A stretch of DNA of 64,000 nucleotides from Halothiobacillus sp. (lineage in GTDB: Bacteria > Pseudomonadota > Gammaproteobacteria > Halothiobacillales > Halothiobacillaceae): NCBI GenBank assembly GCA_016278265.1, contig JADQCE010000002.1, positions 558,001 through 622,000 on the forward strand, written 5' to 3'. Positions 29,449 to 38,286 of the stretch are shown here, piece after piece. Below the pieces are notes generated by a model. The model was given only the letters and a program-made list of their open reading frames with translations. It did no database searches and was not told where the DNA came from. Position numbers and translations under genes: made by a program. The number at the start of each line of letters is the position of its first letter. Positions within the stretch are counted from its first letter, which is position 1.

Positions 29449-29958
29449 ATGCAATTCACCAAGAAAGCGATTCGTCATGCCGTGCTGGCTACCGGTTTTG
29501 CCTTGGCAGGCAACGTCGCCATGGCCGCCTCCGATGGGCCGGCAACCATCAGTGTCGACCGCCTGTCCATGGAGATGGCCCTGAAGGCCGCCCAGGCCGC
29601 GATGGAAGCGTGCCGGGACGAGGGCATCCAGATCGGCGTGACCGTGGTCGACCGCGGTGGTAACGAGCAGGTCGTGCTGCGCGATGTGCTGGCCCCGGAC
29701 CTGACGTTGCGCATTTCCAAGCTCAAGGCCTACACCGCCATGTCGTTCAACACGGCTACCTCGACCCTCGAGGAGCGTGGTCAGGGCGCTCTAGGGCACG
29801 TGCCGGGTCTGATGTTCGGTGCCGGTGGCGTGACCATCGAGGCCGGCGGCAAGACCTATGGCGCGATCGGCGTCTCGGGTGCGCCGTCCGGCGAGACTGA
29901 CGAGATGTGCGCGCGCAAGGGCGCCGAAGCCGTCGCCATGGATCTCGAGTTCCTCTGA
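29449..29958 (+). CDS. Secreted GlcG/HbpS-type (DUF336) protein
   Basis: 169 residues with a signal peptide (AIRHAVLATGFALAGNVAMA, cleavage near residue 26). The mature part is a heme-degrading-type HbpS/GlcG domain: ALKAAQAAMEACRDEGIQIGVTVVDRGGNEQVVLRD, SKLKAYTAMSFNT and GVTIEAGGKTYGAIGVSGAPSGETDE. Members bind heme or small ligands; the true ligand is unknown. Followed by a terminator hairpin at 30009. Confidence 0.82.
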   Translation: MQFTKKAIRHAVLATGFALAGNVAMAASDGPATISVDRLSMEMALKAAQAAMEACRDEGIQIGVTVVDRGGNEQVVLRDVLAPDLTLRISKLKAYTAMSFNTATSTLEERGQGALGHVPGLMFGAGGVTIEAGGKTYGAIGVSGAPSGETDEMCARKGAEAVAMDLEFL

Positions 29959-30008
29959 TCCACGTTGTCGATGACCACGCCACCACCGGGTGGACGTGGC
30001 GTCCTGCT

Positions 30009-30032
30009 GGCCCGGGCGTCGCCGGGCCTTTT
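30009..30032 (+). terminator. Rho-independent terminator after the GlcG-like gene
   Basis: GGCCCGG, loop GCGTCG, CCGGGCC, then TTTT. Lies 51 bases after the stop codon. Confidence 0.75.
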
Positions 30033-30170
30033 GCGTTTGGCCCGTTGGGCGAGTGGCGCGACGGCCGGGGGCGAGAGTTTCATTGCCGAGTCGCCGGCGC
30101 CTGCTCTTGCCGCGTATCAAGGGCTTAGCCCGGCAGGGCGCTCATGGCCGCATTTTTATGGCGCCAGGTG

Positions 30171-30199
30171 TTGACGCACCCCGGGGGGATCATTAATAT
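30171..30199 (+). promoter_or_regulatory. Sigma-70 promoter of the tRNA cluster
   Basis: TTGACG at 30171-30176, 17-base spacer, TAATAT at 30194-30199, 24 bases before tRNA-Asn. A GC-rich stretch (CCGGGGGG) within the spacer and GCCGCCCC just after the -10 recall the discriminators of stringently controlled stable-RNA promoters. Confidence 0.7.
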
Positions 30200-30223
30200 G
30201 CCGCCCCACGTCGAGAGACGTAT

Positions 30224-30299
<76 letters not shown>

Positions 30300-30301
30300 A
30301 A

Positions 30302-30378
30302 GCGCCCGTAGCTCAGTTGGATAGAGCGTGCGGCTACGAACCGCGAGGTCGGGGGTTCGAATCCTCCCGGGCGCACCA
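30302..30378 (+). tRNA. tRNA-Arg (ACG)
   Basis: 77 bases with encoded CCA. Acceptor GCGCCCG pairs with CGGGCGC; anticodon ACG in GGCTACGAACC, normally read as ICG after A34 deamination. Two bases after tRNA-Asn. Confidence 0.97.
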
Positions 30379-30383
30379 ATCAA

Positions 30384-30459
30384 GTCCCCATCGTCTAGAG
30401 GCCTAGGACACCGCCCTTTCACGGCGGTAACAGGGGTTCGAATCCCCTTGGGGACGCCA
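30384..30459 (+). tRNA. tRNA-Glu (TTC), copy 1
   Basis: 76 bases with encoded CCA. Acceptor GTCCCCA pairs with TGGGGAC; anticodon TTC in CCCTTTCACG; T arm loop TTCGAAT. Confidence 0.97.
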
Positions 30460-30525
30460 TACGGTCGGGCAGTGCGTGTCACGCGTGCTGCCTTACTTGT
30501 TGGTCACGTGGGAACGTGGTCAACT

Positions 30526-30546
30526 GCCGGGCCCAGCCCGGCTTTT
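30526..30546 (+). terminator. Possible terminator between the two tRNA-Glu genes
   Basis: GCCGGGC, loop CCA, GCCCGGC followed by TTTT. Seven bases before the second tRNA-Glu, suggesting partial termination or a processing signal. Confidence 0.5.
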
Positions 30547-30552
30547 CACTAG

Positions 30553-30628
30553 GTCCCCATCGTCTAGAGGCCTAGGACACCGCCCTTTCACGGCGGTAAC
30601 AGGGGTTCAAATCCCCTTGGGGACGCCA
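30553..30628 (+). tRNA. tRNA-Glu (TTC), copy 2
   Basis: 76 bases with CCA. Identical to copy 1 except one T-loop base (TTCAAAT instead of TTCGAAT). Confidence 0.97.
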
Positions 30629-30632
30629 TACC

Positions 30633-30675
30633 AACGAAAAAGCCCGCGCGGGTGATCCGCGCGGGCTTTTTCGTT
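30633..30675. terminator. Strong bidirectional terminator
   Basis: AACGAAAAAGCCCGCGCGG at 30633-30651 pairs perfectly with 30657-30675, loop GTGAT. It has an A run before and a T run after, so it can terminate the tRNA cluster and the converging small gene at 30690. Confidence 0.92.
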
Positions 30676-30689
30676 CCTTGGAGATCGGT

Positions 30690-30971
30690 TCAGCGTCCGC
30701 CGCCGACCCCGGGATTGCCGCCACCGATGCCGGCCCCGGCTCCCTGGCCACCGGTCGTCGGCGAGCCTCCGAGCTTGCCGTAGGCGCCTTGTTCCATCAC
30801 GCCGAGCATTTCATCGTCACCCGGGGTGTCTTCGGTCTGTTCCAGGTTTTCATCGTGGTACTGCATCAGCAGGTCATCTTCCGGGGTGGCCCAGGGGTTG
30901 GCGTGTCCGGCATGGGCGGCACCGGTCATCAGGAAGGTGCTAACTAGGGTGAAAAGGAGGGTTGATCGCAT
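30690..30971 (-). CDS. Small exported glycine-rich protein, function unknown
   Basis: 93 residues. Signal peptide (TLLFTLVSTFLMTGAAHA, cleavage before GHANPW). The mature part has an acidic middle (HDENLEQTEDTPGDDE) and a glycine-rich tail (GGQGAGAGIGGGNPGVGGGR). I recognise no family. It shares the bidirectional terminator at 30633 with the tRNA cluster. The signal peptide and a separate terminator argue that it is a real gene. Confidence 0.55.
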   Translation of the reverse strand: MRSTLLFTLVSTFLMTGAAHAGHANPWATPEDDLLMQYHDENLEQTEDTPGDDEMLGVMEQGAYGKLGGSPTTGGQGAGAGIGGGNPGVGGGR

Positions 30972-31165
30972 GGGTAAACCTCATCGGTCTGGATGTCGCT
31001 TTGCTGCCCGTAGATCTGACGGGCTAAATGTTCCGACCCATAGAAAAATAAATCGTTCCATAAGCTGTGGTCATGACCTGATGTCGCAATGGATTCGGCA
31101 GCCGGTGGTAAGGGCTGCTTTACTCGTTGCGGTCAATGCGAATCTCCACCATCGGGAGGGGTGCT

Positions 31166-31684
31166 ATGGGCACACGTACCGAAGACAAGCCGCGCGACTT
31201 CGTCATCCAGTGGCATGACGCGAGTCAGCGTCATTTCGATGTGCGCCTGGAGGTCGATGGGGCGCTCAAGTCCTGGGCCGTGCCCAAGGGGCCGTCGACC
31301 GATCCGTCCGAGAAGCGCCTTGCCATCGAGGTGGAGGATCACGCCCTCGACTACGCCGGTTTCGAGGGGGTGATCCCAGAGGGCAAATACGGCGCGGGAA
31401 CGGTGATGGTCTGGGATCGCGGCACCTATCGAAACCTCGACGAACAACAATCGGTGGCCGACGGGCTGCGAAAGGGCCTGATCGAGGTGTGGCTCGACGG
31501 CGAGAAGATCCGTGGTGGCTACGCGTTCAAGCGGATCCAGGACGGTGACAAGCCGCAGTGGTTGCTGATCAAGATGCGCGACGAGGCGGCCGATGCGCGC
31601 CGCAACCCGGTGTCCACCGAGGCGCGGTCGGTCAAGAGCGGGCGAACGCTGGACGAGATTCGGCAGCAAGAGGCGTCGGCATGA
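31166..31684 (+). CDS. Stand-alone LigD-type 3'-phosphoesterase domain protein
   Basis: 172 residues from ATG 31166 (MGTRTEDKPRDFVIQ), preceded by GGGAGGGG. Matches the N-terminal phosphoesterase module of bacterial LigD: QWHDASQRHFDVRLEVDG, LKSWAVPKGPS, then the core HALDYAGFEGVIPEGKYGAG and TVMVWDRGTY. The module removes 3'-phosphate or ribonucleotides from DNA ends. It overlaps the polymerase gene by four bases. An ATP-dependent ligase domain and Ku are not visible in the window. Confidence 0.85.
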   Translation: MGTRTEDKPRDFVIQWHDASQRHFDVRLEVDGALKSWAVPKGPSTDPSEKRLAIEVEDHALDYAGFEGVIPEGKYGAGTVMVWDRGTYRNLDEQQSVADGLRKGLIEVWLDGEKIRGGYAFKRIQDGDKPQWLLIKMRDEAADARRNPVSTEARSVKSGRTLDEIRQQEASA

Positions 31685-32571
31685 CCATGCCGAGCGATGT
31701 CTCCCAGCCCGACAAGATCCTGTATCCCGATGCCGGATGGACCAAGGCGGACGTGGTGGGCTATTACGACCGGGTGGCCGAATACATGCTGCCGCACCTC
31801 CAAGGCCGACCGCTGACCTTGCACCGCTTTCCCGACGGGATCGACCACGAGGGGTTTTTCCAGCAGGCACGGGCCAAGCATTTCGCCAATCGGGTCGGCA
31901 GCCTGCGGATCCGTCATGACGAACCGACCGGATCGGTCGACCATATCGTTTGCGAGGATGCCGACTGCCTGGCCTTTCTCGCTGACCAGGGAACACTCAC
32001 GTTCCACCGCTGGGCGGCTCGAGGTGGCACGATTGAACGGCCCGATCTGATGATCTTTGATCTCGATCCGCCCGATCGTGACATGGGCCTGCTTAAACGT
32101 ACGGCGCGTCGGGTCGCCGCGCTCATGCGCGATTGCCAGCTCTCGCCGTTCGTGATGACCACCGGCTCGTCCGGCCTGCACGTGGTCGCGCCGCTGCACC
32201 CCCGCTCGGATTTCGACGCGGTCCGTGATCTGGCCTCTCGGATGGCCGAGCACCTGGTCGCCGAGCATCCCCACGAGCTCACCACCGAGCAACGTATCGA
32301 GGCCCGCGAGGGGCGGTTGTACCTCGACGTGATGCGCAACGCCTTTGGCCAGACGGCCGTGGCGCCGTACTCGCTCCGAGCGCGTCCCGGTGCGCCCGTG
32401 GCTACACCCCTCGATTGGGTCGAGCTCGACAAGGGTGGTTTGCGGCCGGATGGCTACACGCTTGAGAACCTCTTTCGCCGTCTGGGGCAGAAGGGCGACC
32501 CCTGGGGGCGGATGTTCGAACAGGCGATCGACCTGTCCGAGGCCCAGAAGGCCTTCGACGCCCTGACGTGA
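31681..32571 (+). CDS. LigD-type primase-polymerase domain protein
   Basis: 296 residues from ATG 31681 (MTMPSDVSQPDKILYPD). Archaeo-eukaryotic primase-type polymerase as in the LigD POL module: KILYPDAGWTKADVVGYYDRVA, LHRFPDGIDHEGFFQQ, the metal-binding MIFDLDPPD, TGSSGLHVVAPL, and LYLDVMRNAFGQTAVAPYSLRARPGAPV. Fills gaps in end joining, able to use ribonucleotides. Translationally coupled to the phosphoesterase gene. Converges on the META gene with a 7-base gap. Confidence 0.88.
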   Translation: MTMPSDVSQPDKILYPDAGWTKADVVGYYDRVAEYMLPHLQGRPLTLHRFPDGIDHEGFFQQARAKHFANRVGSLRIRHDEPTGSVDHIVCEDADCLAFLADQGTLTFHRWAARGGTIERPDLMIFDLDPPDRDMGLLKRTARRVAALMRDCQLSPFVMTTGSSGLHVVAPLHPRSDFDAVRDLASRMAEHLVAEHPHELTTEQRIEAREGRLYLDVMRNAFGQTAVAPYSLRARPGAPVATPLDWVELDKGGLRPDGYTLENLFRRLGQKGDPWGRMFEQAIDLSEAQKAFDALT

Positions 32572-32578
32572 TTCTCGG

Positions 32579-33247
32579 TCAGTCGTTGATCGAGTAGGCG
32601 TCGGGCGGCGGGACCTGCTGGCATTCGCGGGTCTCTCCGTCACGCGTGAAGCGCCCTTTGGTGCCCTTGCCCCAAAACGTCATCTCTCCGTTCTCGTCGC
32701 GGTAGCGCGAGCCCGACGCGCTTTCCTCGCGCTTCATCAGGACGGTCTCGCCATCGACATTCAGCCGGATCTGGCCACGGCGAATGACGTCAAAGACCAC
32801 CGCTTGGCCCTGACAGTCGAAGTGGTAGGTCCGCGTGATCGGCTCGAGCATCATCGCCACGGTGCGGCCCTGCGCATCGCGCAACAACAGGCGCTCGCCG
32901 TCGGTGTCCCAAGCTTGAGTGTGTTCGAGTGCCTGAAGAAAGGCCGCCTCTTGCTCCATTTGCAGCTCCGAGCAGCTCTTGCGGGTCACGGTGATCGCGC
33001 CATAGCCGTCATCGTTTAACGGGCGCCGGTACTGGTTGCAGCCGGCGACCCCGCTGAGATTGCCCTCGGCGTCGACCAGCAGATCGGTGATCGAGGGATC
33101 AATGCTTTCCAGGCCGGCGACATTCGCCAGTCGCCAGTGCGTGTCGGCCGGCGGGGTGGGCGCGGCATGCGCCAGCGGGGCAAGAAGACCGGCCGCCAGG
33201 CCGAAGGCGAGGGCGCGGATGGCGCGGGTTGGAAAAAGGCTTCCCAT
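32579..33247 (-). CDS. Exported META + MliC-like (lysozyme-inhibitor) protein
   Basis: 222 residues from the ATG at 33247 (MGSLFPTRAIRALA). Signal peptide ends LLAPLAHA. Residues about 30-130 are a META/HslJ domain (THWRLANVAGLE...GVAGCNQYRRPLND...CSELQMEQEAAFLQAL). Residues about 140-220 resemble MliC/PliC inhibitors of C-type lysozyme (YHFDCQGQAVVFDVI, ASGSRYRDENGEMTFWGKGTKG, RECQQV). Cysteines in each half could form disulphides. It probably protects the envelope; the two domains are recognised by eye only. Confidence 0.65.
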   Translation of the reverse strand: MGSLFPTRAIRALAFGLAAGLLAPLAHAAPTPPADTHWRLANVAGLESIDPSITDLLVDAEGNLSGVAGCNQYRRPLNDDGYGAITVTRKSCSELQMEQEAAFLQALEHTQAWDTDGERLLLRDAQGRTVAMMLEPITRTYHFDCQGQAVVFDVIRRGQIRLNVDGETVLMKREESASGSRYRDENGEMTFWGKGTKGRFTRDGETRECQQVPPPDAYSIND

Positions 33248-33297
33248 GGGACGTGACTCCTTGTCGAGGGGTGAGTGATTGCGTTTCGCTTTGGGGG

Positions 33298-33606
33298 CTA
33301 GCCCTGTTGCGACTTGATGAAATCGTCCAGGGCCACGGCCGTTTCCCGGGGCAATTGCCGCTGCAGATCGGGGTGCAGCCCGCGGCCGGACTCCCCGGTG
33401 ATCGGCTGGGTCCAGGTCGGCTGGGTCATCGAGCGGGGCCGGCCGAGATGATCGACCTGGAAGGCATCGGCGCTGCCCTGGGAGCGCATGATCAGCGCCG
33501 GCGGCACGTCGTGGATCTCGATGACCATACCGCGCTGGTCGCCGATCTGGATTTCGCGCCCGATCAGGGGCTCGAGCAGGGTGAGAATGGTGTTCATGGC
33601 ATCCAT
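33298..33606 (-). CDS. Conserved-looking hypothetical protein
   Basis: 102 residues (or 99 from the ATG at 33597). It starts with MNTILTLLEPLIGREIQIGDQRGMVIEIHDVPPALIMRS, probably a small beta-barrel, and ends in a helical DDFIKSQQG. No signal peptide and no recognised family. It precedes the META gene by 50 bases on the same strand. Confidence 0.5.
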   Translation of the reverse strand: MDAMNTILTLLEPLIGREIQIGDQRGMVIEIHDVPPALIMRSQGSADAFQVDHLGRPRSMTQPTWTQPITGESGRGLHPDLQRQLPRETAVALDDFIKSQQG

Positions 33607-33672
33607 CGGCCGGGCGAGCGTGCTCGCGGAAATGTAGGCTAGTCTTGAAAATCCGATTGATAGACCAGTCTA

Positions 33673-33706
33673 GCGAGAGGCTCTCGCTCAAACCGCCTGC
33701 GGGCGG
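33673..33706 (+). promoter_or_regulatory. Two tandem hairpins in the nudF leader
   Basis: GCGAGAG-G-CTCTCGC at 33673-33687, then CCGCC-TGCG-GGCGG at 33693-33706, both between the divergent hypothetical gene and nudF. No T run, so more likely operator or mRNA structure than terminator. Confidence 0.35.
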
Positions 33707-33764
33707 TGTCGTCAGGTTTATCCCGACCCAATCAATCCGTGGATGGTAGCAGGAGCGACCACCG

Positions 33765-34370
33765 ATGCGTTTCGACCTCTTGACCAATGAGACCCTCTAT
33801 CGGGGATTTTTCTCCCTGCAGCGCTACCGGCTGCGCTTCGAGTATTTCGACGGCAGCTGGTCGGAGCCGATCGAGCGCGAGATCTTCGAGCGCGGCCACG
33901 CCGTGGCCGTGCTGCCTTATGACCCGGAGCGTGGCGAGGTCGTCCTGATCGAGCAGTTTCGCCCCGGGGCGCTCGATGCCCCGACCGGCCCGTGGCTGGC
34001 CGAGATCGTCGCCGGGATGATCGAGCCGGGCGAGTCGGCCGAGGACGTCGCCCGGCGCGAGTCGGACGAGGAGGCAGGGCTCGCGATCAACGAGCTCTAT
34101 CCCCTGACCCGTTACTGGGTCAGCCCGGGCGGCACCACCGAGAGCATCTACCTGTTCCTGGTCCGAGTGAACACCGCGCAGATCGATCGTGACGGCGATG
34201 GACGGGTCGACGGGCAGTTCGGGTTGGACCACGAGCACGAGGACATCCGGGTGCGGGTGGTGCCGATCGAGCAGGCGGTCGCCGACGTCGAGGGTGGGCG
34301 GATTGTGGCGGCCGCCCCGGTGATCGCCTTGCTCTGGCTCGATCGGTTGCGGTTGCAGGGAAAGCTCTGA
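33765..34370 (+). CDS. nudF: ADP-ribose pyrophosphatase (Nudix)
   Basis: 201 residues. The Nudix box GMIEPGESAEDVARRESDEEAGL is complete except that its last glutamate pair is intact as EEAGL. FRPGALDAPTGPWLAEIVAG upstream and the YWVSPGGTTE loop downstream are typical of the NudF subfamily, which cleaves ADP-ribose to AMP and ribose-5-phosphate. Start by ATG at 33765 after GGAG. Confidence 0.9.
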   Translation: MRFDLLTNETLYRGFFSLQRYRLRFEYFDGSWSEPIEREIFERGHAVAVLPYDPERGEVVLIEQFRPGALDAPTGPWLAEIVAGMIEPGESAEDVARRESDEEAGLAINELYPLTRYWVSPGGTTESIYLFLVRVNTAQIDRDGDGRVDGQFGLDHEHEDIRVRVVPIEQAVADVEGGRIVAAAPVIALLWLDRLRLQGKL

Positions 34371-34497
34371 ATGGCCGTGGTTTACCGCGGGTTCCTTACT
34401 CCGTCCGATAGGAAGGCACCGGATTTGATAGAATCCCGGGTCTTCGATTCATTGCGATCGCCCGGTTAGCCGGCTCGAATAAACACGAACAACACCA

Positions 34498-34636
34498 GGA
34501 ACCTCGAGAAACCGTCGCGAGCCGCCCGGGTGCAAGGAGCCGCGGAGCGAGTGACGAGACATATCGCCAGATAGGTGAGGAGCGAGCGCGCACGCGACGT
34601 AGCAATCGGGTGGCGCAGCAGGTTTTTCGAGGTTCC
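34498..34636. repeat. 139-bp inverted-repeat element upstream of acnB
   Basis: Left end GGAACCTCGAGAAACC and right end GGTTTTTCGAGGTTCC are inverted with one mismatch over 16 bases. Complementarity continues less perfectly inward (GCCGCCCGGGTGC against GCAATCGGGTGGC). The interior holds two direct GGAGCGAG motifs (34542, 34579 region). No coding potential. MITE-like; lies 35 bases before the acnB start and between nudF and acnB. No clear target-site duplication. Confidence 0.7.
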
Positions 34637-34671
34637 CAGAATTCATGATCACAAGCCGTTGAGGATCACCC

Positions 34672-37254
34672 ATGCTTGAAGCCTATCGCGAACACAAGGC
34701 CGACCGTGCCCAGCAGGACATCCCGCCGCTGGCACTGACTGCCGAACAGACCGCCGACCTGATCGAGTTGATCAAGAGCCCGCCGGCGGACGTGGAGCAC
34801 GACGAGCTCAAGTACCTGCTCTCCCAGCGCGTGCCGCCGGGCGTGGACAAGGCCGCCTACGTCAAGGCCGCCTTCCTGGCCGACGTGGCCCACGGCCGTG
34901 CCGAGTCCCCGCTGCTTGATCGCCATGAGGCCGTCGAGTTGCTGGGCACCATGATGGGTGGCTACAACGTCGATCCGTTGATCGAACTGCTCGACGACGA
35001 GACGGTCGGCGAGGATGCGGTCAAGGCGCTCTCCAAGTTGGTGATGGTCTACGACTCGTTCCGCGACGTCGAAGACAAGTACCGCGACGGCAGCGAGAAC
35101 GCCGGTCGGGTACTCGAATCCTGGGCCAACGCCGAGTGGTTCGAGGCCAAGCCGGCGCTGGAGGAGGAGATCGAGGTGATCGTCCTCAAGGTGCCGGGCG
35201 AGACCAACACCGACGATCTCTCCCCGGCCCAGGAGGCCTGGAGCCGCCCGGACATCCCGCTGCACGCCCGCTCGATGCTGCAAGCGAAGATGCCCGAGGC
35301 GCTGGAGACCATCAAGACGCTCAAGGAGTCCGGCCACAAGATCGCCTACGTGGGCGACGTGGTCGGTACCGGTTCCTCGCGCAAGTCCGCGATCAACTCG
35401 GTGCAGTGGCACATTGGTCGCGACATTCCGCACGTGCCCAGCAAACGCACCGGCGGCGTGGTGCTCGGCGGCAAGATCGCGCCAATCTTCTTCAACACCG
35501 CCGAGGATTCGGGCGCCTTCCCGATCGAGTGCGACGTCGATGCGATGGAGACGGGCGACGTGCTCACCATCCGGCCGTTCAAGGGCGAGATCCTCAAGAA
35601 CGGTGAGGTGATCACCACCTTCAACATGCGCCCGAGCACGCTACCCGACGAGGTGCGTGCCGGTGGCCGTATCCCGCTGATCGTCGGTCGCGGCCTGACC
35701 GGCAAGGCGCGCGAGTCGCTCAAGATGGCGCCCTCGGATGTGTTCCTGCGCGCCGAGCAGCCGGCGGATACCGGCAAGGGCTTCACGCTGGCGCAGAAGA
35801 TGGTCGGTCGCGCCTGTGGTGTCGAGGGCGTACGCCCGGGCACCTACTGCGAGCCGAAGATGGCCACCGTCGGCAGTCAGGACACCACCGGCGCGATGAC
35901 CCGCGACGAGTTGAAGGAACTGGCCTGCCTGGGCTTCTCCGCGGATCTCGTGATGCAGTCGTTCTGCCACACCGCCGCCTACCCGCGGCCGGTAGACATC
36001 GCCCTGCAGCACGAGCTGCCGGAGTTCATTTCGACCCGTGGAGGGGTTTCCCTGCGCGCGGGCGATGGCGTGATCCACTCCTGGCTCAACCGCATGATCC
36101 TGCCCGACACCGTCGGCACCGGCGGTGACTCGCATACCCGTTTCCCACTGGGTATCTCGTTCCCGGCCGGTTCGGGCCTGGTGGCGTTTGCCGCCGCGCT
36201 GGGCGTGATGCCGCTGGACATGCCGGAATCGGTGCTGGTGCGCTTCAAGGGTGAGATGCGGCCGGGCATCACCCTGCGCGACCTGGTCAACGCGATTCCC
36301 TACAAGGCGATCCAAAGCGGTCAGTTGACTGTCGAGAAGAAGGGCAAGACCAACGTCTTCAACGGCCGTGTGCTCGAGATCGAGGGGCTGCCGGATCTCA
36401 AGGTCGAGCAGGCCTTCGAGTTCGCCGACGCCTCGGCCGAGCGCTCGGCCAACGGTTGTACCGTCCGCCTCGGCCGCGAACCGATCAAGGAATTCCTCAA
36501 GAGCAACATCACGCTGCTCGAGTGGATGATCAGCCAGGGCTACGAGGATAAGCGCACGCTGGGCCGTCGCATCGAGGCGATGCAGGAATGGCTCGACAAC
36601 CCCGAACTGCTCGAGCCGGACGCCGATGCCGAGTACGCCGAGATCATCGAGATCGACCTCGACGAGATCACCGAGCCGCTGCTCGCCTGCCCGAACGACC
36701 CGGACGACATCAAGCCGCTCTCCGAGGTCGCCGGTGACGAGGTCCAGGAGGTGTTCATCGGTTCGTGCATGACCAACATCGGCCACTACCGCGCCGCCGG
36801 CAAGGTGCTGGAGTCCTACGGTGGCTCGGTGCCGACCCGCCTGTGGATCGCGCCGCCGACCCGCATGGACCAGCACCAGCTCTCCGAAGAGGGTTACTAC
36901 AACATCTTCGGCCGCGCGGGTGCCCGCATCGAGATGGCCGGCTGTTCCCTGTGCATGGGCAACCAGGCCCGCGTCGCCGACGGGGCGACGGTGATGTCGA
37001 CCTCGACGCGCAACTTCCCCAACCGCATGGGCAAGGATGCGCGCGTCTACCTGGGGTCGGCCGAGCTCTCCGCGGTGACCGCGATCCTGGGCAAGCTGCC
37101 CTCGGTCGAGGAATACCAGGAGCACGTCGCCCACCTGGCCACGATGTCGGCCGAGATCTACCGCTACCTCAATTTCAACGAGATCGAGGAGTATCAGGAA
37201 GAAGCTACCAAGGGGCTGCAGATGCTCAAGGATATCCCCGTCGTCACCGTCTGA
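34672..37254 (+). CDS. acnB: Aconitate hydratase B
   Basis: 860 residues, normal for AcnB. TCA-cycle enzyme with a 4Fe-4S cluster. Cluster ligands fit [14 protein letters not shown] and [11 protein letters not shown] near the C-terminus; [33 protein letters not shown] is typical. The N-terminal HEAT-like domain and swivel domain come first, the order characteristic of AcnB. GAGG precedes the ATG. Its upstream region includes the 139-bp inverted-repeat element. Confidence 0.97.
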   Translation: MLEAYREHKADRAQQDIPPLALTAEQTADLIELIKSPPADVEHDELKYLLSQRVPPGVDKAAYVKAAFLADVAHGRAESPLLDRHEAVELLGTMMGGYNVDPLIELLDDETVGEDAVKALSKLVMVYDSFRDVEDKYRDGSENAGRVLESWANAEWFEAKPALEEEIEVIVLKVPGETNTDDLSPAQEAWSRPDIPLHARSMLQAKMPEALETIKTLKESGHKIAYVGDVVGTGSSRKSAINSVQWHIGRDIPHVPSKRTGGVVLGGKIAPIFFNTAEDSGAFPIECDVDAMETGDVLTIRPFKGEILKNGEVITTFNMRPSTLPDEVRAGGRIPLIVGRGLTGKARESLKMAPSDVFLRAEQPADTGKGFTLAQKMVGRACGVEGVRPGTYCEPKMATVGSQDTTGAMTRDELKELACLGFSADLVMQSFCHTAAYPRPVDIALQHELPEFISTRGGVSLRAGDGVIHSWLNRMILPDTVGTGGDSHTRFPLGISFPAGSGLVAFAAALGVMPLDMPESVLVRFKGEMRPGITLRDLVNAIPYKAIQSGQLTVEKKGKTNVFNGRVLEIEGLPDLKVEQAFEFADASAERSANGCTVRLGREPIKEFLKSNITLLEWMISQGYEDKRTLGRRIEAMQEWLDNPELLEPDADAEYAEIIEIDLDEITEPLLACPNDPDDIKPLSEVAGDEVQEVFIGSCMTNIGHYRAAGKVLESYGGSVPTRLWIAPPTRMDQHQLSEEGYYNIFGRAGARIEMAGCSLCMGNQARVADGATVMSTSTRNFPNRMGKDARVYLGSAELSAVTAILGKLPSVEEYQEHVAHLATMSAEIYRYLNFNEIEEYQEEATKGLQMLKDIPVVTV

Positions 37255-37358
37255 TCGGGTTCCGTCCTAGCCCGGGCTTCCCGCCGGGGCGATATTAGCC
37301 TTGTATCCGCCGGGCAGAAACGTGATTTCCGACAGGAGACACGTTTGGCCTGGCGGTT

Positions 37359-38170
37359 TTGTTTTCTGCCACCGTCGCCAGGTTCCTCTTGACCGCCAGT
37401 TACCTCGATTTTGAGCCGCGCATCGCCGACATCCTGCCGCTGGGCCGGGAGGTGCTCTCCTGCTCACCGGACACCCCCTTCGAGGTGGCCGGTCGGATGC
37501 GCGCCAAGAGCGTCAGTTCGATAGTCGTGATCGACGAGATGGGGCCCGTCGGAATCTGGACGGAACATGACGCACTGGCGCTGGATTTGTCCTCACCGGC
37601 CTGATCCTGCCCATCGGCGAGCAGGTGGTTCGTGAGCCATGCCTTCAGTCCGCCGAATGGGGTGAGCGCGTCAAGATCGCGGTCAACCTGTCTGCTCGTC
37701 AGTTCACCGACCCGCATCTGCCCGACTCGCTCATCGCGGCCTGCGAGCAAGTCGGGGTCTCGGGCACGTCATTGACCTTGAAGATTACCGAAACGGCCTT
37801 GATGCGGGATGTGGATGCCCACGTGGCAACCATGAGCCGGTTGCGTGATGCCGGCTTCCGATTTTCGATCGATGATTTCGGCACGGGGTACTCCTCGCTC
37901 GCCTATCTGCGACGGTTCCCGCTCGATTGCCTGAAGATCGATCGGGGGTTCACCGCCGATTTGATGGACAGTGCTGATGCCCGTTCGATCGTTTCCGCGA
38001 CCATAGCCCTGGCCCACAACCTTGCGGTTGCGGGTCATCGCCGAGGGCGCGGCGAGACCGCCGAGCAATCACGCCTGCTCACCGAGCTGGGTGCCGACCT
38101 GCAACAGGGGTACTACCACGGCCGACCGGTGCCTCCCTCGGAGTTCGCCCGAACTTGGGGGGTGGATTGA
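37359..38170 (+). pseudogene. Remnant of a CBS-EAL cyclic-di-GMP phosphodiesterase gene
   Basis: 37359-37604 encodes half of a CBS pair (PLGREVLSCSPDTPFEVAGRM, VVIDEMGPVGIWTEHDALALD). In another frame, 37607-38170 gives the C-terminal half of an EAL domain (ILPIGEQVVREPC, KIAVNLSARQFTDPHLP, DDFGTGYSSLAYLRRFPLDCLKIDRGF). The E-x-L start of the EAL domain, any GGDEF domain and the first catalytic residues are missing. Near 38030 the expected VIAEG motif is out of frame (GHRRGRGETAEQ instead), so there is at least one further frameshift pair. Non-functional. Confidence 0.75.
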
Positions 38171-38286
38171 GTTAACGACGTTTACATTGAAATTCGTCGA
38201 GTCTCTGGCTAGATTGTTGATTTGGTACGGTAACAACCATATCCGTGCCCCGGTCACGTGCAGACACCCAGTCACGGAGGTGCCCG

